DNA of 64,000 nucleotides from Pseudomonadota bacterium (GTDB lineage: Bacteria > Pseudomonadota > Gammaproteobacteria > Enterobacterales > Enterobacteriaceae): positions 1-64,000 of the forward strand of contig JAGTSE010000004.1 of assembly GCA_018261615.1 (NCBI GenBank), given 5' to 3'. The translations under genes were made by a program, and so were the position numbers. Under the pieces are notes generated by a model. It did no database searches, had not been told where the DNA came from, and saw only the letters and a program-made list of their open reading frames with translations. Below, in pieces: positions 17,567 through 26,115 of the stretch. Position 1 is the first letter of the stretch, and each line of letters starts with the position of its first letter.

Positions 17567-18778
17567 ATGAGAACTCGAATGCAACCTGGAAAAGGATTTT
17601 TAGTCTGGCTCGCGGGATTAAGTGTGCTGGGCTTTTTAGCCACTGACATGTACCTGCCCGCGTTTAGCGCGATACAACAAGATTTGCAGACCTCTCCGGC
17701 CATCGTCAGTGCTACGCTCAGTTTGTTCCTGGCAGGCTTTGCTGTCGCGCAACTGGTGTGGGGCCCCTTGTCGGATCGCTATGGACGCAGACCCATTCTG
17801 TTAAGCGGGCTAGCCATTTTCGCGCTTGGGTGTCTGGGAACATTATGGGTACGGGACGCCAACTTGCTATTGGTACTGCGTTTCGTACAGGCGATCGGCG
17901 TTTGCGCCGCTACGGTTAGCTGGCAGGCGCTGGTCACGGACAACTATCCGGCGCACCGCGTTAATCGTATCTTTGCGACCATTATGCCGTTGGTGGGCCT
18001 GACGCCTGCATTGGCCCCACTGCTGGGTGCCTGGATGCTGGCGCACTTTTCCTGGCAGGCGATTTTTGCCACGCTGCTGACAATCACCCTGCTGCTGATG
18101 GTGCCCGCCTGGCGATTAAAAACGCCCGCACAGCCTGCTGAGTTGCATGAACAGCCGCTGACCTTTTTCGATCTGCTGTGTAATAAAGTGTATCGCGGCA
18201 ATGTCATCATCTACGCCGCCTGCTCGGCCAGTTTTTTTGCCTGGTTGACCGGCTCGCCGTTTATTTTGCATGAGATGGGTTATGGTCCATCAGCAATCGG
18301 GCTGAGTTACATACCACAGACCATTGCCTTCCTGATTGGCGGTTATGGTTGCCGCGCCGCATTGCAAAAATGGCAGGGTTCCCACCTGCTTCCATGGCTG
18401 CTGAGCGCTTTTGGGTTAAGTGTGATTGCCACCTGGATCGTGGGTTTGCTGCCACAAGCATCACTGATCGGGCTGCTGATCCCATTCTGTTTTATGGCAA
18501 TGGCCAACGGCGCTATCTATCCTATTGTAGTGGCACAGGCATTACGCCCGTTCCCCCAAGGGGCAGGTCGCGCAGCTGCGCTGCAAAATGCGTTGCAACT
18601 CGGGCTGTGTTTCCTGGCAAGCCTGGTGGTTTCAAGGCTGATTGCCACGCCGCTGTTCACCACCACCAGCGTGATGGTGGTGATGGTGATGCTGGTAGCG
18701 TTTGGCTACCGTCAGCAATACCAGCGTGATACCGAAACGGCAGAAGATGAGGTTATACCCTCATCTTTCCACGGATGA
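17567..18778 (+). CDS. punC: MFS transporter PunC (YdhC)
   Basis: PunC is a 12-helix MFS drug/nucleoside transporter of the Bcr/CflA group. The E. coli protein is linked to adenosine and purine nucleoside uptake under PunR control. The 403-residue protein shows motif A between helices 2 and 3 ([17 protein letters not shown]) and the DHA1 signature in helix 1 ([12 protein letters not shown]). The C-terminal tail is polar (about 25 residues). Its position beside purR and punR fits a purine-related role. Confidence 0.93.
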   Translation: MRTRMQPGKGFLVWLAGLSVLGFLATDMYLPAFSAIQQDLQTSPAIVSATLSLFLAGFAVAQLVWGPLSDRYGRRPILLSGLAIFALGCLGTLWVRDANLLLVLRFVQAIGVCAATVSWQALVTDNYPAHRVNRIFATIMPLVGLTPALAPLLGAWMLAHFSWQAIFATLLTITLLLMVPAWRLKTPAQPAELHEQPLTFFDLLCNKVYRGNVIIYAACSASFFAWLTGSPFILHEMGYGPSAIGLSYIPQTIAFLIGGYGCRAALQKWQGSHLLPWLLSAFGLSVIATWIVGLLPQASLIGLLIPFCFMAMANGAIYPIVVAQALRPFPQGAGRAAALQNALQLGLCFLASLVVSRLIATPLFTTTSVMVVMVMLVAFGYRQQYQRDTETAEDEVIPSSFHG

Positions 18779-18798
18779 TTGTATCAATAGCGCAGTGA

Positions 18799-18810
18799 TT
18801 AGCTTGCTAA
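18799..18810. promoter_or_regulatory. SlyA-consensus palindrome upstream of cfa
   Basis: TTAGCTTGCTAA is identical to the 12-mer over the slyA promoter. It lies 268 bases before the cfa start and 21 bases after the punC stop. A -10-like TATAAT at about 18844 is nearby. Confidence 0.5.
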
Positions 18811-19066
18811 CAGCTTTAAGTTGAATCACCCGATATTGAGGCCTATAATGATTTTAATTTTTTAATAAATACGATAAATATTATGTAGTAACGGGCACCG
18901 GATTGTGCCCGTTGTTCCAGGGACGGCCTTTCGGCAAGGGTAATCTCCCTTCCTCTGTTCTACGTCGGATATCAGCCTCACGGCTAAGACCGTGAGATTT
19001 CTCACAAACCCGAAAAAGCGACTACGCTGTTTGAAGGTTCGGATCACTGCGAGTGATGGAGAAGTT

Positions 19067-20215
19067 ATGAGTTCATCGTGTATAGAAGAAGTTGGCGTAC
19101 GGGATGATAATTGGTTCCGTATAGTAAACGAGTTACTGAGCCGCGCAGGTATCCGCGTAAACGGTCCCGCTGCTTCAGATATTCAGGTTAAAAACCCGGA
19201 TTTTTTTAAACGTGTTTTACAGGAAGGTTCGCTCGGGCTAGGCGAAAGTTATATGGACGGTTGGTGGGAATGCGATCGCCTGGATATCTTCTTCACCAAA
19301 GTGCTGCGCGCCGGACTGGAAAAACAGCTTCCTCACCATTTCAAAGACACACTCCGCATAGCCGGAGCAAGATTATTTAATCTGCAAAGTAAAAAGCGGG
19401 CCTGGATTGTCGGTAGAGAGCATTACGACCTTGGTAATGATCTGTTTACCCGCATGCTGGACCCGCAGATGCAATACTCTTGTGCCTACTGGAAAGACGC
19501 AGAAAATCTCGACGACGCACAACGGGCGAAATTAAAGCTTATCGGTGAAAAACTGAAGCTGAAACCTGGTATGCGCGTGCTGGATATCGGCTGCGGCTGG
19601 GGCGGGCTGGCACAATTTATGGCACAGAATTACGGCGTCAGCGTCGTCGGCGTAACGATCTCGGCGGAACAGCAAAAAATGGCGCAACAGCGTTGTGAAG
19701 GACTGGATGTCGATATTCGCCTGCAGGATTATCGCGATCTGAATGAGCAGTTTGACCGCATTGTCTCCGTCGGGATGTTTGAACATGTGGGGCCGAAAAA
19801 TTACGCGACCTATTTCAGCGTGGTGGATCGCAACCTTAAATCGGACGGAATTTTCCTGCTGCACACTATCGGTTCAAAACGCACCGACCTCAATGTTGAT
19901 CCCTGGATCAACCGCTACATCTTCCCGAACGGCTGTCTGCCTTCCGTACGCCAGATTGCCAACGCCAGCGAATCGCATTTCGTGATGGAAGACTGGCACA
20001 ACTTCGGCACCGATTACGATCGCACGCTGATGGCATGGTATGAACGTTTTCTTGCCGCCTGGCCGTTAATTGCTGACAACTACTCTGAACGCTTCAAACG
20101 GATGTTCAGCTACTATCTGAATGCCTGTGCAGGTGCTTTCCGCGCGCGTGATATTCAGCTGTGGCAGGTCGTCTTCAGCCACGGTATCGAACACGGTCTG
20201 CGCGTTCCACGCTAA
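19067..20215 (+). CDS. cfa: Cyclopropane-fatty-acyl-phospholipid synthase
   Basis: Cfa transfers a methylene group from S-adenosylmethionine to unsaturated acyl chains of membrane phospholipids, as an acid and stationary-phase adaptation. The start at 19067 (MSSSCIEEVG, with GGAGAAGTT just before) gives 382 residues, identical in length to E. coli Cfa; the longer open frame is rejected. The SAM-binding motif VLDIGCGWGGLA is near residue 170. The active-site region GMFEHVGPKNY and the C-terminal NACAGAFRARDIQLWQ are intact. A 288-base upstream region fits the known two-promoter leader. Its terminator is damaged. Confidence 0.97.
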   Translation: MSSSCIEEVGVRDDNWFRIVNELLSRAGIRVNGPAASDIQVKNPDFFKRVLQEGSLGLGESYMDGWWECDRLDIFFTKVLRAGLEKQLPHHFKDTLRIAGARLFNLQSKKRAWIVGREHYDLGNDLFTRMLDPQMQYSCAYWKDAENLDDAQRAKLKLIGEKLKLKPGMRVLDIGCGWGGLAQFMAQNYGVSVVGVTISAEQQKMAQQRCEGLDVDIRLQDYRDLNEQFDRIVSVGMFEHVGPKNYATYFSVVDRNLKSDGIFLLHTIGSKRTDLNVDPWINRYIFPNGCLPSVRQIANASESHFVMEDWHNFGTDYDRTLMAWYERFLAAWPLIADNYSERFKRMFSYYLNACAGAFRARDIQLWQVVFSHGIEHGLRVPR

Positions 20216-20216
20216 A

Positions 20217-20330
20217 CAAAAACCCCGGCTTGCCGTAATGCCAGTCAGTTAAGCATTTTAATGAATATAAATTCATAATTATGCTTAGATGGAAAACGAA
20301 GGAGTCAGGGTTTCAGCCCTGTTTTACTTC
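20217..20330. other. Rearranged segment between cfa and truncated ribE
   Basis: Directly after cfa the sequence AAAAACCCCGGCTTGCCG looks like the left arm and loop of the cfa terminator, but the expected CGGGG-T right arm is missing. The next roughly 95 bases resemble nothing I know between these genes. They contain a nested inverted repeat (TAAGCAT 20250-20256 / ATGCTTA 20281-20287, and ATGAAT / ATTCAT 20261-20276) and a CAGGG / CCCTG hairpin with TTTT near 20303-20322 that could now terminate cfa. The end of ribE is lost in the same segment. Confidence 0.6.
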
Positions 20331-20798
20331 ATCACTGCTTGTCACTTCACCGACCGTCAGGCTAATACCGTCAATACCAATAAATCCTTTGTAGAGGATA
20401 TATTTCATTAATACCGGATCCTGCACTTTAAACCAGATCTGGCGGTTATTCTCGGAGGTGAGGATTTTAACGATTTCAGCGGTCGTCATAATATGGCCGG
20501 ACATTAAATGGCCGCCAATTTCATCGCTGAATTTTGCTGCGCGCTCAACGTTTACCCTGTCACCAATATTCAGCTCACCGAGATTGGTAATGCGCAGCGT
20601 CTCTTTCATCAGATCGAAACTAATATGGTTGCCATTAATGGCCGTCACGGTCAGACAGCAACCATTATTGGCAATGGAAGCACCGGTCTCAATTCCCTCC
20701 AGCATTGTTTCAGGAAGCTCAACAACGTGGGTGCGGAAATTCGGTTTATCCTCAATCGAAACCAGTTTTGCCGTACCCTGTACAATACCCGTAAACAT
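20313..20798 (-). pseudogene. ribE: Riboflavin synthase, C-terminally truncated
   Basis: Riboflavin synthase (ribC/ribE) dismutates two 6,7-dimethyl-8-ribityllumazine molecules to riboflavin as a homotrimer. From [10 protein letters not shown] at 20798 the protein is normal through [16 protein letters not shown]. It then changes to SSDEVKQG and stops at 161 residues, against about 213 in relatives. The first barrel is complete. The second barrel is cut at about residue 153, and the C-terminal trimerisation helix is gone. No other frame downstream holds the missing part. The enzyme is essential without riboflavin supply, so either another copy exists or this fragment works in some way. Confidence 0.85.
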
Positions 20799-21110
20799 AC
20801 TTACCACTCCTGTTCCATTCCTACGGCTCAGCCGTGTTCTTTACGCACAATAACAGGTGAAAATAGCCCATGCCAGTCTCATTCACCCCGCCGCTACTTT
20901 TCCCGCCAGGCCGATGATAAGATAAGCGCCCCACTCCCGGTGCGGTAATAATTTTGCTTTATGGCCAACATGGAAAAAAGAGGCCGTAGCAGGTAAGATT
21001 TATACACATGTCGCATCTTTCACACTGCGGCATTCTTGTTAGCACAAGGAAAACTCCTTCCTGATAAGTCGTTCCATTCTTTCTTATAACAACAATATAA
21101 AGGTGTTCAC
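20799..21110. other. Divergent promoter region between ribE and mdtK
   Basis: This 312-base region holds the promoters of ribE (minus) and mdtK (plus) and a long mdtK leader with AAAGGTG before the GTG start. I see no riboswitch-like fold and no gene. Confidence 0.45.
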
Positions 21111-22484
21111 GTGCAGAAGTATGTAGCAGAAGCGCGTCAGTTACTGGCACTTGCCGTGCCGGTTATTTTCGCGCAGGTGGCCCAGACCTCTATGGGCTTC
21201 GTTGATACGGTGATGGCGGGTGGCTACAGCGCCACGGACATGGCTGCCGTCGCCATTGGTACCTCAATCTGGCTGCCAGCGATCCTGTTTGGACACGGTC
21301 TGCTGCTGGCGCTGACGCCAGTGATTGCGCAACTTAACGGCTCCGGGCGCCGCGATCGCATCGCGCATCAAATCGGCCAGGGCTTCTGGCTGGCTGGCGC
21401 CGTCTCCATTCTGGTGATGGTAGTGCTGTGGAATGCCGGCCATATCATTCGCGCGATGAACAACATCGACCCGGAGTTAGCCAATAAAGCCGTGGGTTAC
21501 CTGCGCGCGCTGCTGTGGGGCGTACCCGGTTATCTCTTCTTCCAGGTGCTGCGTAGCCAGTGCGAAGGTCTTGCCCGCACCAAACCCGGCATGGTGATGG
21601 GTTTCCTCGGCCTGCTGGTCAATATCCCGGTGAATTACATCTTTATCTACGGCCATTTTGGTATGCCGGAACTGGGCGCTATCGGTTGCGGCGTGGCCAC
21701 AGCCTCGGTGTACTGGGTGATGTTTATCTGTATGCGCGTGTGGGTGAAACGCGCCCGCGTCATGCGCGATATTCAGCAGAACCAGCGTTTTGCGAAACCG
21801 GATATAGACGTACTAAAACGTCTGACGCAACTCGGCATGCCGATTGCGCTGGCGCTGTTTTTTGAAGTCACGCTGTTTGCGGTGGTCGCGCTGCTGGTGT
21901 CGCCGCTGGGTATTGTCGATGTCGCCGGGCACCAGATCGCCCTCAACTTTAGTTCGCTGATGTTCGTGCTGCCGATGTCGCTTGGCGCGGCTGTGACAAT
22001 TCGCGTCGGTTTCCGCCTGGGTCAGGGATCAACCATTGATGCGCAAATCGCGGCGCGCACCGGGTTGATGGTCGGCATCTGCATGGCGGTGGTCACGGCG
22101 ATTTTCACCGTGCTGCTGCGCGAGCAGATTGCCTTGCTGTATAACGATAATTCGCGAGTCGTGGCGCTGGCGTCGCACCTGATGTTGCTGGCGGCGATTT
22201 ATCAGATTTCCGATTCAATCCAGGTCATTGGCAGCGGCGTGCTGCGCGGCTATAAGGATACGCGCTCCATCTTCTTTATCACGTTTACCGCCTACTGGGT
22301 GCTGGGGCTTCCTTCCGGCTACATCCTGGCGCTGACCGATTTAGTGGTGCCGAGAATGGGGCCAGCGGGTTTCTGGATAGGCTTTATCATTGGCCTGACT
22401 TCTGCGGCAATTTTGATGATGCTGCGGATGCGCTTCCTGCAACGCCAGCCTTCCGCACGGATTTTGCAGCGCGCTGCCCATTAA
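21111..22484 (+). CDS. mdtK: MATE-family multidrug efflux protein MdtK (NorM/YdhE)
   Basis: MdtK is a cation-coupled multidrug antiporter of the inner membrane (fluoroquinolones, dyes). The 457-residue protein with a GTG start has 12 hydrophobic segments arranged in two homologous halves. The MATE signatures [20 protein letters not shown] (helix 1) and, in the second half, [22 protein letters not shown] are present. It is the same length as E. coli MdtK. It is followed by a clear terminator and then the two tRNA-Val genes. Confidence 0.97.
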   Translation: MQKYVAEARQLLALAVPVIFAQVAQTSMGFVDTVMAGGYSATDMAAVAIGTSIWLPAILFGHGLLLALTPVIAQLNGSGRRDRIAHQIGQGFWLAGAVSILVMVVLWNAGHIIRAMNNIDPELANKAVGYLRALLWGVPGYLFFQVLRSQCEGLARTKPGMVMGFLGLLVNIPVNYIFIYGHFGMPELGAIGCGVATASVYWVMFICMRVWVKRARVMRDIQQNQRFAKPDIDVLKRLTQLGMPIALALFFEVTLFAVVALLVSPLGIVDVAGHQIALNFSSLMFVLPMSLGAAVTIRVGFRLGQGSTIDAQIAARTGLMVGICMAVVTAIFTVLLREQIALLYNDNSRVVALASHLMLLAAIYQISDSIQVIGSGVLRGYKDTRSIFFITFTAYWVLGLPSGYILALTDLVVPRMGPAGFWIGFIIGLTSAAILMMLRMRFLQRQPSARILQRAAH

Positions 22485-22490
22485 CAGGCC

Positions 22491-22517
22491 AGTAGCCGCC
22501 GGATGGCGGCTACTTTC
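22491..22517 (+). terminator. mdtK terminator
   Basis: AGTAGCCGCC / GGCGGCTACT, a perfect 10-bp stem with GGAT loop followed by TTT. Confidence 0.8.
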
Positions 22518-22635
22518 CCGGCGTTTTGGTTAGTTGTTCCGCAATCGCGTGAATTCAGGAAGAAATTTGCCATTTTCCCCTTGCCACATCTCCAGGCTGC
22601 CGCTAATATTCGTCCCCGTTGTCAACCACAACACT

Positions 22636-22712
22636 GCGTTCATAGCTCAGTTGGTTAGAGCACCACCTTGACATGGTGGGGGTCGTTGGTTCGAGTCCAA
22701 TTGAACGCACCA
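22636..22712 (+). tRNA. valV: tRNA-Val (anticodon GAC), first copy
   Basis: This is a 77-nt cloverleaf: acceptor stem GCGTTCA / TGAACGC, D-loop AGCTCAGTTGGTTAGAGC, anticodon arm CCACCTTGACATGGTGG with GAC, T-arm GGTTCGAGTCC and encoded CCA. It is the first of a tandem pair equivalent to E. coli valV/valW. Confidence 0.97.
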
Positions 22713-22722
22713 TTCTCTCAGT

Positions 22723-22799
22723 GCGTCCGTAGCTCAGTTGGTTAGAGCACCACCTTGACATGGTGGGGGTCGATGGTTCGAGTCCATTCGGACGCACCA
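22723..22799 (+). tRNA. valW: tRNA-Val (anticodon GAC), second copy
   Basis: This 77-nt copy has acceptor stem GCGTCCG / CGGACGC, anticodon GAC and encoded CCA, 10 bases after the first copy. The two differ mainly in the acceptor stem and T-stem, as in E. coli valV/valW. The accessory genes begin directly downstream. Confidence 0.97.
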
Positions 22800-22882
22800 T
22801 TCTTAAGTTCCCTTTTTATTTCCCTTGTTTTATCGCTGCATTACGCAGCAGACCGCAAACGCAGCCTGTCGGTGTTGTACGT

Positions 22883-23240
22883 TTACGCGCTCAGCGTTTT
22901 CATATCGATAACAAAACAGTACTTCACGTCGCTTTTCAGCAGGCGTTCAAAGGCGTCGTTGATCTCATCAATGTGGATCAACTCAGAATCGGCCGTAATG
23001 TTATGCTCGCCGCAAAAATCAAGCATTTCCTGGGTTTCGGCAATACCGCCAATCGCGGAGCCAGGAACCGAACGGCGCCCAATCAGTAGCGGGATGGTGT
23101 TAATGGTCGGTTCGAGCTCGCCCAGCAGCCCAACAAACACCAGCGTGCCATCCAGCGTCAGCGTCGACAAATAGGCAATGAAAAAGCGCCAGCAGGGCTT
23201 TGTTTGACTGTGCTGCATAGCCGAGGACTTTCATCGTCAT
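22883..23240 (-). pseudogene. Zinc-dependent alcohol dehydrogenase (YahK/CAD family), internally deleted
   Basis: On the minus strand a normal start MTMKVLGYAAQSNKALLA (ATG at 23240) loses the frame after about 18 codons. It joins the C-terminal 90-odd residues of an MDR/cinnamyl-type alcohol dehydrogenase: LDGTLVFVGLLG, GGIAETQEMLDFCGEHN and YCFVIDMKTLSA. About 230 residues, including the catalytic and structural zinc cysteines and the Rossmann motif, are deleted. The family is about 350 residues and reduces aldehydes with NADPH. This remnant lies just downstream of the ABC transporter operon. Confidence 0.85.
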
Positions 23241-23392
23241 GGTTGTTCTTCGTTTATTCTTCAGGCTTGATACAAGGTGATAACACCCGATGGTGATCCT
23301 GTTGTTGCTCCCACACCGTCGTTCAAGTATGGCGCGGTGCAGTATTCACCGCCATCCGATTGCACGCTTTGCACTTTCTGTCATCGGAAAAC

Positions 23393-23416
23393 AAAAAAGC
23401 CCTCCGCAGAGAGCTT
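23393..23416 (-). terminator. Terminator of the amino-acid ABC transporter operon
   Basis: On the minus strand AGCTCTC / GAGGGCT (one G-T pair) with a TGCG loop is followed by TTTTTT, 4 bases after the ATPase gene stop. Confidence 0.75.
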
Positions 23417-23420
23417 GATG

Positions 23421-24143
23421 TCAAAGAACTTTACTGAGGAACGCGGCGGTTCTGGGATTGGTAGGCGCGGTGAAAATCTGCTGCGGTGGACCCTCTTCCT
23501 GGATCACGCCCTGATCGATTAATATCACCCGATCCGCCACTTCACGAGCAAAGCCCATTTCATGAGTGACGATCACCATTGTCATCCCTTCCGTCGCCAG
23601 CGTTTTCATCACTTGCAATACATCACCCACCAGCTCCGGATCGAGCGCCGATGTCGGTTCATCAAATAGCATAATTGATGGATTCATCGCCAGTGCGCGG
23701 GCAATTGCCACGCGCTGTTGTTGCCCGCCGGAAAGACTCGCCGGCCAGGCATCACGTTTATCACTCAGCCCGACTTTCGCCAGCAGGTTTTCCGCCAGGG
23801 TAACGGCCTCAGCGCGTTTCATGCCCTTCAGGCTCATAGGCGCCATTGTCAGGTTTTCCAGCACCGTCATATGCGGGAACAAATTGAAACGCTGGAAAAC
23901 CATGCCGACACTTTCGCGCAGCTTGTTGATATCGGTTTTCGGATCGTGGATCGCAAAGCCGTTAACCTCAACGGCACCTTCACTCACCGACTCCAGCCCG
24001 TTCATACAGCGCAGAAAGGTACTTTTCCCCGAGCCGGACGGCCCAATCACGCACACAACTTCTTTCGGCTTGATATCGCAACTGATGCCACGCAGCACAT
24101 GGCTTTCGCCAAAATGTTTATGCAGGTTTTTAATGTGAATCAC
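23421..24143 (-). CDS. Polar amino-acid ABC transporter, ATP-binding protein (GlnQ-like)
   Basis: This is the nucleotide-binding subunit of a polar-amino-acid uptake (PAAT) transporter. I start it at a GTG (24143, [12 protein letters not shown]) because this gives 240 residues, the GlnQ length, and GAGG stands 10 bases upstream; the frame is open further. Walker [10 protein letters not shown] is near residue 40, with Q-loop [11 protein letters not shown], signature [15 protein letters not shown], Walker [13 protein letters not shown] and H-loop VTHEM. It overlaps the permease gene by 14 bases. The substrate cannot be told from this subunit. Confidence 0.9.
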   Translation of the reverse strand: MIHIKNLHKHFGESHVLRGISCDIKPKEVVCVIGPSGSGKSTFLRCMNGLESVSEGAVEVNGFAIHDPKTDINKLRESVGMVFQRFNLFPHMTVLENLTMAPMSLKGMKRAEAVTLAENLLAKVGLSDKRDAWPASLSGGQQQRVAIARALAMNPSIMLFDEPTSALDPELVGDVLQVMKTLATEGMTMVIVTHEMGFAREVADRVILIDQGVIQEEGPPQQIFTAPTNPRTAAFLSKVL

Positions 24144-24894
24144 TTTTGCCAAACCTCTTTTCCAGTTGGTTAACCAGTTGCGCAAGCAGGAAGGTGATCA
24201 CCCAGTAGACCAGCGAAATAGTCAGGTAGGGTTCCCAGTAGGTGGCATACGCACCAGAAACTGTGCGGGCGGCATAGGCCAGATCCGCAAGGCCTATCGC
24301 CGAAGCCAGTGATGAATCTTTAACAATAGCAATGGCGTTATTACCCAACGGCGGCAGAATGCGGCGGAACGCCTGCGGCAGGATCACTTTACGCATCGTC
24401 TTCCACCACGGCATACCCAGCGCACGCGAGGCCTCCATCTGCCCGCGATCGACAGACTGAATACCCGCGCGGAAGATCTCCGACACATAGGCACCAGCAT
24501 TGAGCGTAATGGCGACGATACAGGATAGAAATGCGCCATAGTCGGAGCGCAGCCCACGCGCCAGATCGCTGCTCATGATCCCGCTGGTCACCAGAATGCC
24601 GTCACGCGGGTTGATGAACAGCGGCACCAGCGCAAAATGTACGACCATAATCTGCACAAACAGCGGCGTACCACGAATGGCGCTGACATAAAAACGCACC
24701 GGAAATTGCACCAGATAGCGCAATACATATTTCCATGGCCCATGTTCAGCCTGTGCCATGCGGCCCAGGCCGAGCGTGAGGCCCCAGAACGTGCCTAAAA
24801 TAACGCAGATAATGGTGCATTTGATGGTCATCCAGGCACCTTCCATAAATAACGGCGCGTACTCCTGGATTATTTCCCAACGGAATCCCGACAT
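24130..24894 (-). CDS. Polar amino-acid ABC transporter, permease (GlnP-like)
   Basis: This is an inner-membrane permease of the HisM/GlnP family, 254 residues with about five hydrophobic segments. The conserved EAA loop is present as [32 protein letters not shown], which docks the ATPase. An N-terminal segment [19 protein letters not shown] matches the PAAT permease start. As a single permease gene it probably acts as a homodimer. It is translationally coupled to the ATPase gene and follows the binding-protein gene. Confidence 0.92.
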   Translation of the reverse strand: MSGFRWEIIQEYAPLFMEGAWMTIKCTIICVILGTFWGLTLGLGRMAQAEHGPWKYVLRYLVQFPVRFYVSAIRGTPLFVQIMVVHFALVPLFINPRDGILVTSGIMSSDLARGLRSDYGAFLSCIVAITLNAGAYVSEIFRAGIQSVDRGQMEASRALGMPWWKTMRKVILPQAFRRILPPLGNNAIAIVKDSSLASAIGLADLAYAARTVSGAYATYWEPYLTISLVYWVITFLLAQLVNQLEKRFGKSDSH

Positions 24895-24963
24895 AAGTCA
24901 TTCCTGAAAAAATGACGGCTACCGGAATGTTCACGGTAGCCGGAATAAAAAAGAAGCGAAGTG

Positions 24964-25731
24964 TTATTGTGCGGGTAATTCAGGCACGTGGTCGTCAAAC
25001 CAGGTTTTATAAATTTTGGCGTAGGTACCGTCAGCCACAATTTTCTTCAGGCCGCTGTTAATTTTCGCCTGCAATTCGGAATTCCCTTTCGCCACCGCAA
25101 TACCAAAATATTGACGTTCAAACTTCGCGTCCGGAACCAGTTTGAACTGTTTTTCCGGGTGCTGCTTGATGTAGTACTTCACCACGCCCACATCGCCCAC
25201 GGCCGCGCTGACACCATCTTCGAACAACTCTTGCAGCATCAGCGGCGTGTTATCAAAGCGTTTAATCGCCGTACTGTTTTTCCCCAACACGTCTGAAACC
25301 ACAATATCGCCGGTGCTGGAGTTCACTACGCCGACTTTTTCATCTTTCAACGACGCCAGAGAGGTCACTTTTGAGCTGTCAGGAACCACAATCGACTGCT
25401 CCGCCGGGAAGTAAGGCGCGGAAAAATCAACCATCTGTTTACGTTTGTCAGTAATGGTAATACCGGAAATAATGATGTCGCGATCGCCGGATCCCAACGT
25501 GGCGAAGATCCCTTCCCACGGCGTGTTGATCAGCTTGATATTAAAATCCTCGGCTTTGGCGATGGCTTTAATGATATCGATGTCAAAGCCTTCTAACTGC
25601 TTCTGGCTGTTTTCAAACTCGAACGGACGATATGTTCCCCCTGCGCCCACCACGTAAGTTTGCTGGGCAGCAAACGCGCTGCTCGCCAGCGCAGCAAAAA
25701 GACAACCTGCCTGCATCCACTTCCTGAACAT
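24964..25731 (-). CDS. Polar amino-acid ABC transporter, periplasmic binding protein
   Basis: This is the periplasmic solute-binding protein, SBP family 3. The start MFRKWMQAGC at 25731 (GGTGG upstream) yields 255 residues with a signal peptide cleaved after SSAFA. A further upstream open frame is AT-rich and is rejected. Family motifs are GTYRPFEFENSQKQLEGFDIDI, ISGITITDKRKQMVDFSAPYF and a C-terminal GTYAKIYKTWF. The ligand is not predictable by eye; glutamine- or basic-amino-acid-type SBPs are the nearest in feel. It leads the three-gene operon. Confidence 0.92.
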   Translation of the reverse strand: MFRKWMQAGCLFAALASSAFAAQQTYVVGAGGTYRPFEFENSQKQLEGFDIDIIKAIAKAEDFNIKLINTPWEGIFATLGSGDRDIIISGITITDKRKQMVDFSAPYFPAEQSIVVPDSSKVTSLASLKDEKVGVVNSSTGDIVVSDVLGKNSTAIKRFDNTPLMLQELFEDGVSAAVGDVGVVKYYIKQHPEKQFKLVPDAKFERQYFGIAVAKGNSELQAKINSGLKKIVADGTYAKIYKTWFDDHVPELPAQ

Positions 25732-25798
25732 ACACACCACCTTTTTATGCAAATTATATGCATAAAAATACATATAAGCCGCTATGTATGCAATCTTT

Positions 25799-25810
25799 AT
25801 TGTATACAAT
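25799..25810. promoter_or_regulatory. Palindrome ATTGTATACAAT upstream of the ABC operon
   Basis: This perfect 12-base palindrome is of the type bound by GntR-family (FCD) regulators. It lies 68 bases before the binding-protein start and 95 before the divergent phosphatase remnant. No such regulator is encoded nearby. Confidence 0.4.
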
Positions 25811-25904
25811 CAATGAACTGTCATTTGGTTATGCTACATCCAGAGATTCAACGTTCGGAAAGAACCTGTTTCAGCGTTCAAACAAGATAACGGAGAGTTA
25901 CGCA

Positions 25905-26115
25905 ATGAATCATATTGTGCCTGATAGCGCTTTTTTATCTGTGTCTGGAATATGCGTAGCAACCGTATGACATTGTGGCGCTGATACCCATTATCAAGCA
26001 GGCAGGCGGCATGGTGACAACATTAGACGGCGGGAGACCGGAATCGGGCGGTCATATCCTTGCTTCCGGCTGCCCATTTTTGCACGAACAGGCATTACGT
26101 ATCCTGAATCGCTAA
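25905..26115 (+). pseudogene. Inositol monophosphatase / histidinol-phosphatase-like gene, internally deleted
   Basis: A good ribosome-binding site (GGAG, 9 bases upstream) and ATG open a frame MNHIVPDSAFLSV that stops at TGA 25968. One base out of frame, the following sequence encodes an IMPase-family C-terminus: YDIVALIPIIKQAGGMVTTLDGG, then GGHILASG and LHEQALRILNR before TAA at 26113. In this family the tail follows the WDxAA-type motif. About 200 residues with the metal-binding Asp/Glu sites are missing. The gene is divergent from the ABC transporter operon and was probably part of the same accessory cluster. Confidence 0.75.

Noticed and set aside
20799..21110. FMN riboswitch upstream of ribE
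   Set aside because: No FMN-riboswitch consensus elements are visible, and in enterobacteria this riboswitch sits at ribB, not at this gene.
22603..22800. A 65-codon minus-strand frame over the two tRNA-Val genes
   Set aside because: It is the reverse of the tRNA sequences and their repeats (the familiar false 'LEPTTPTMSRWCSNQLSY' translation).
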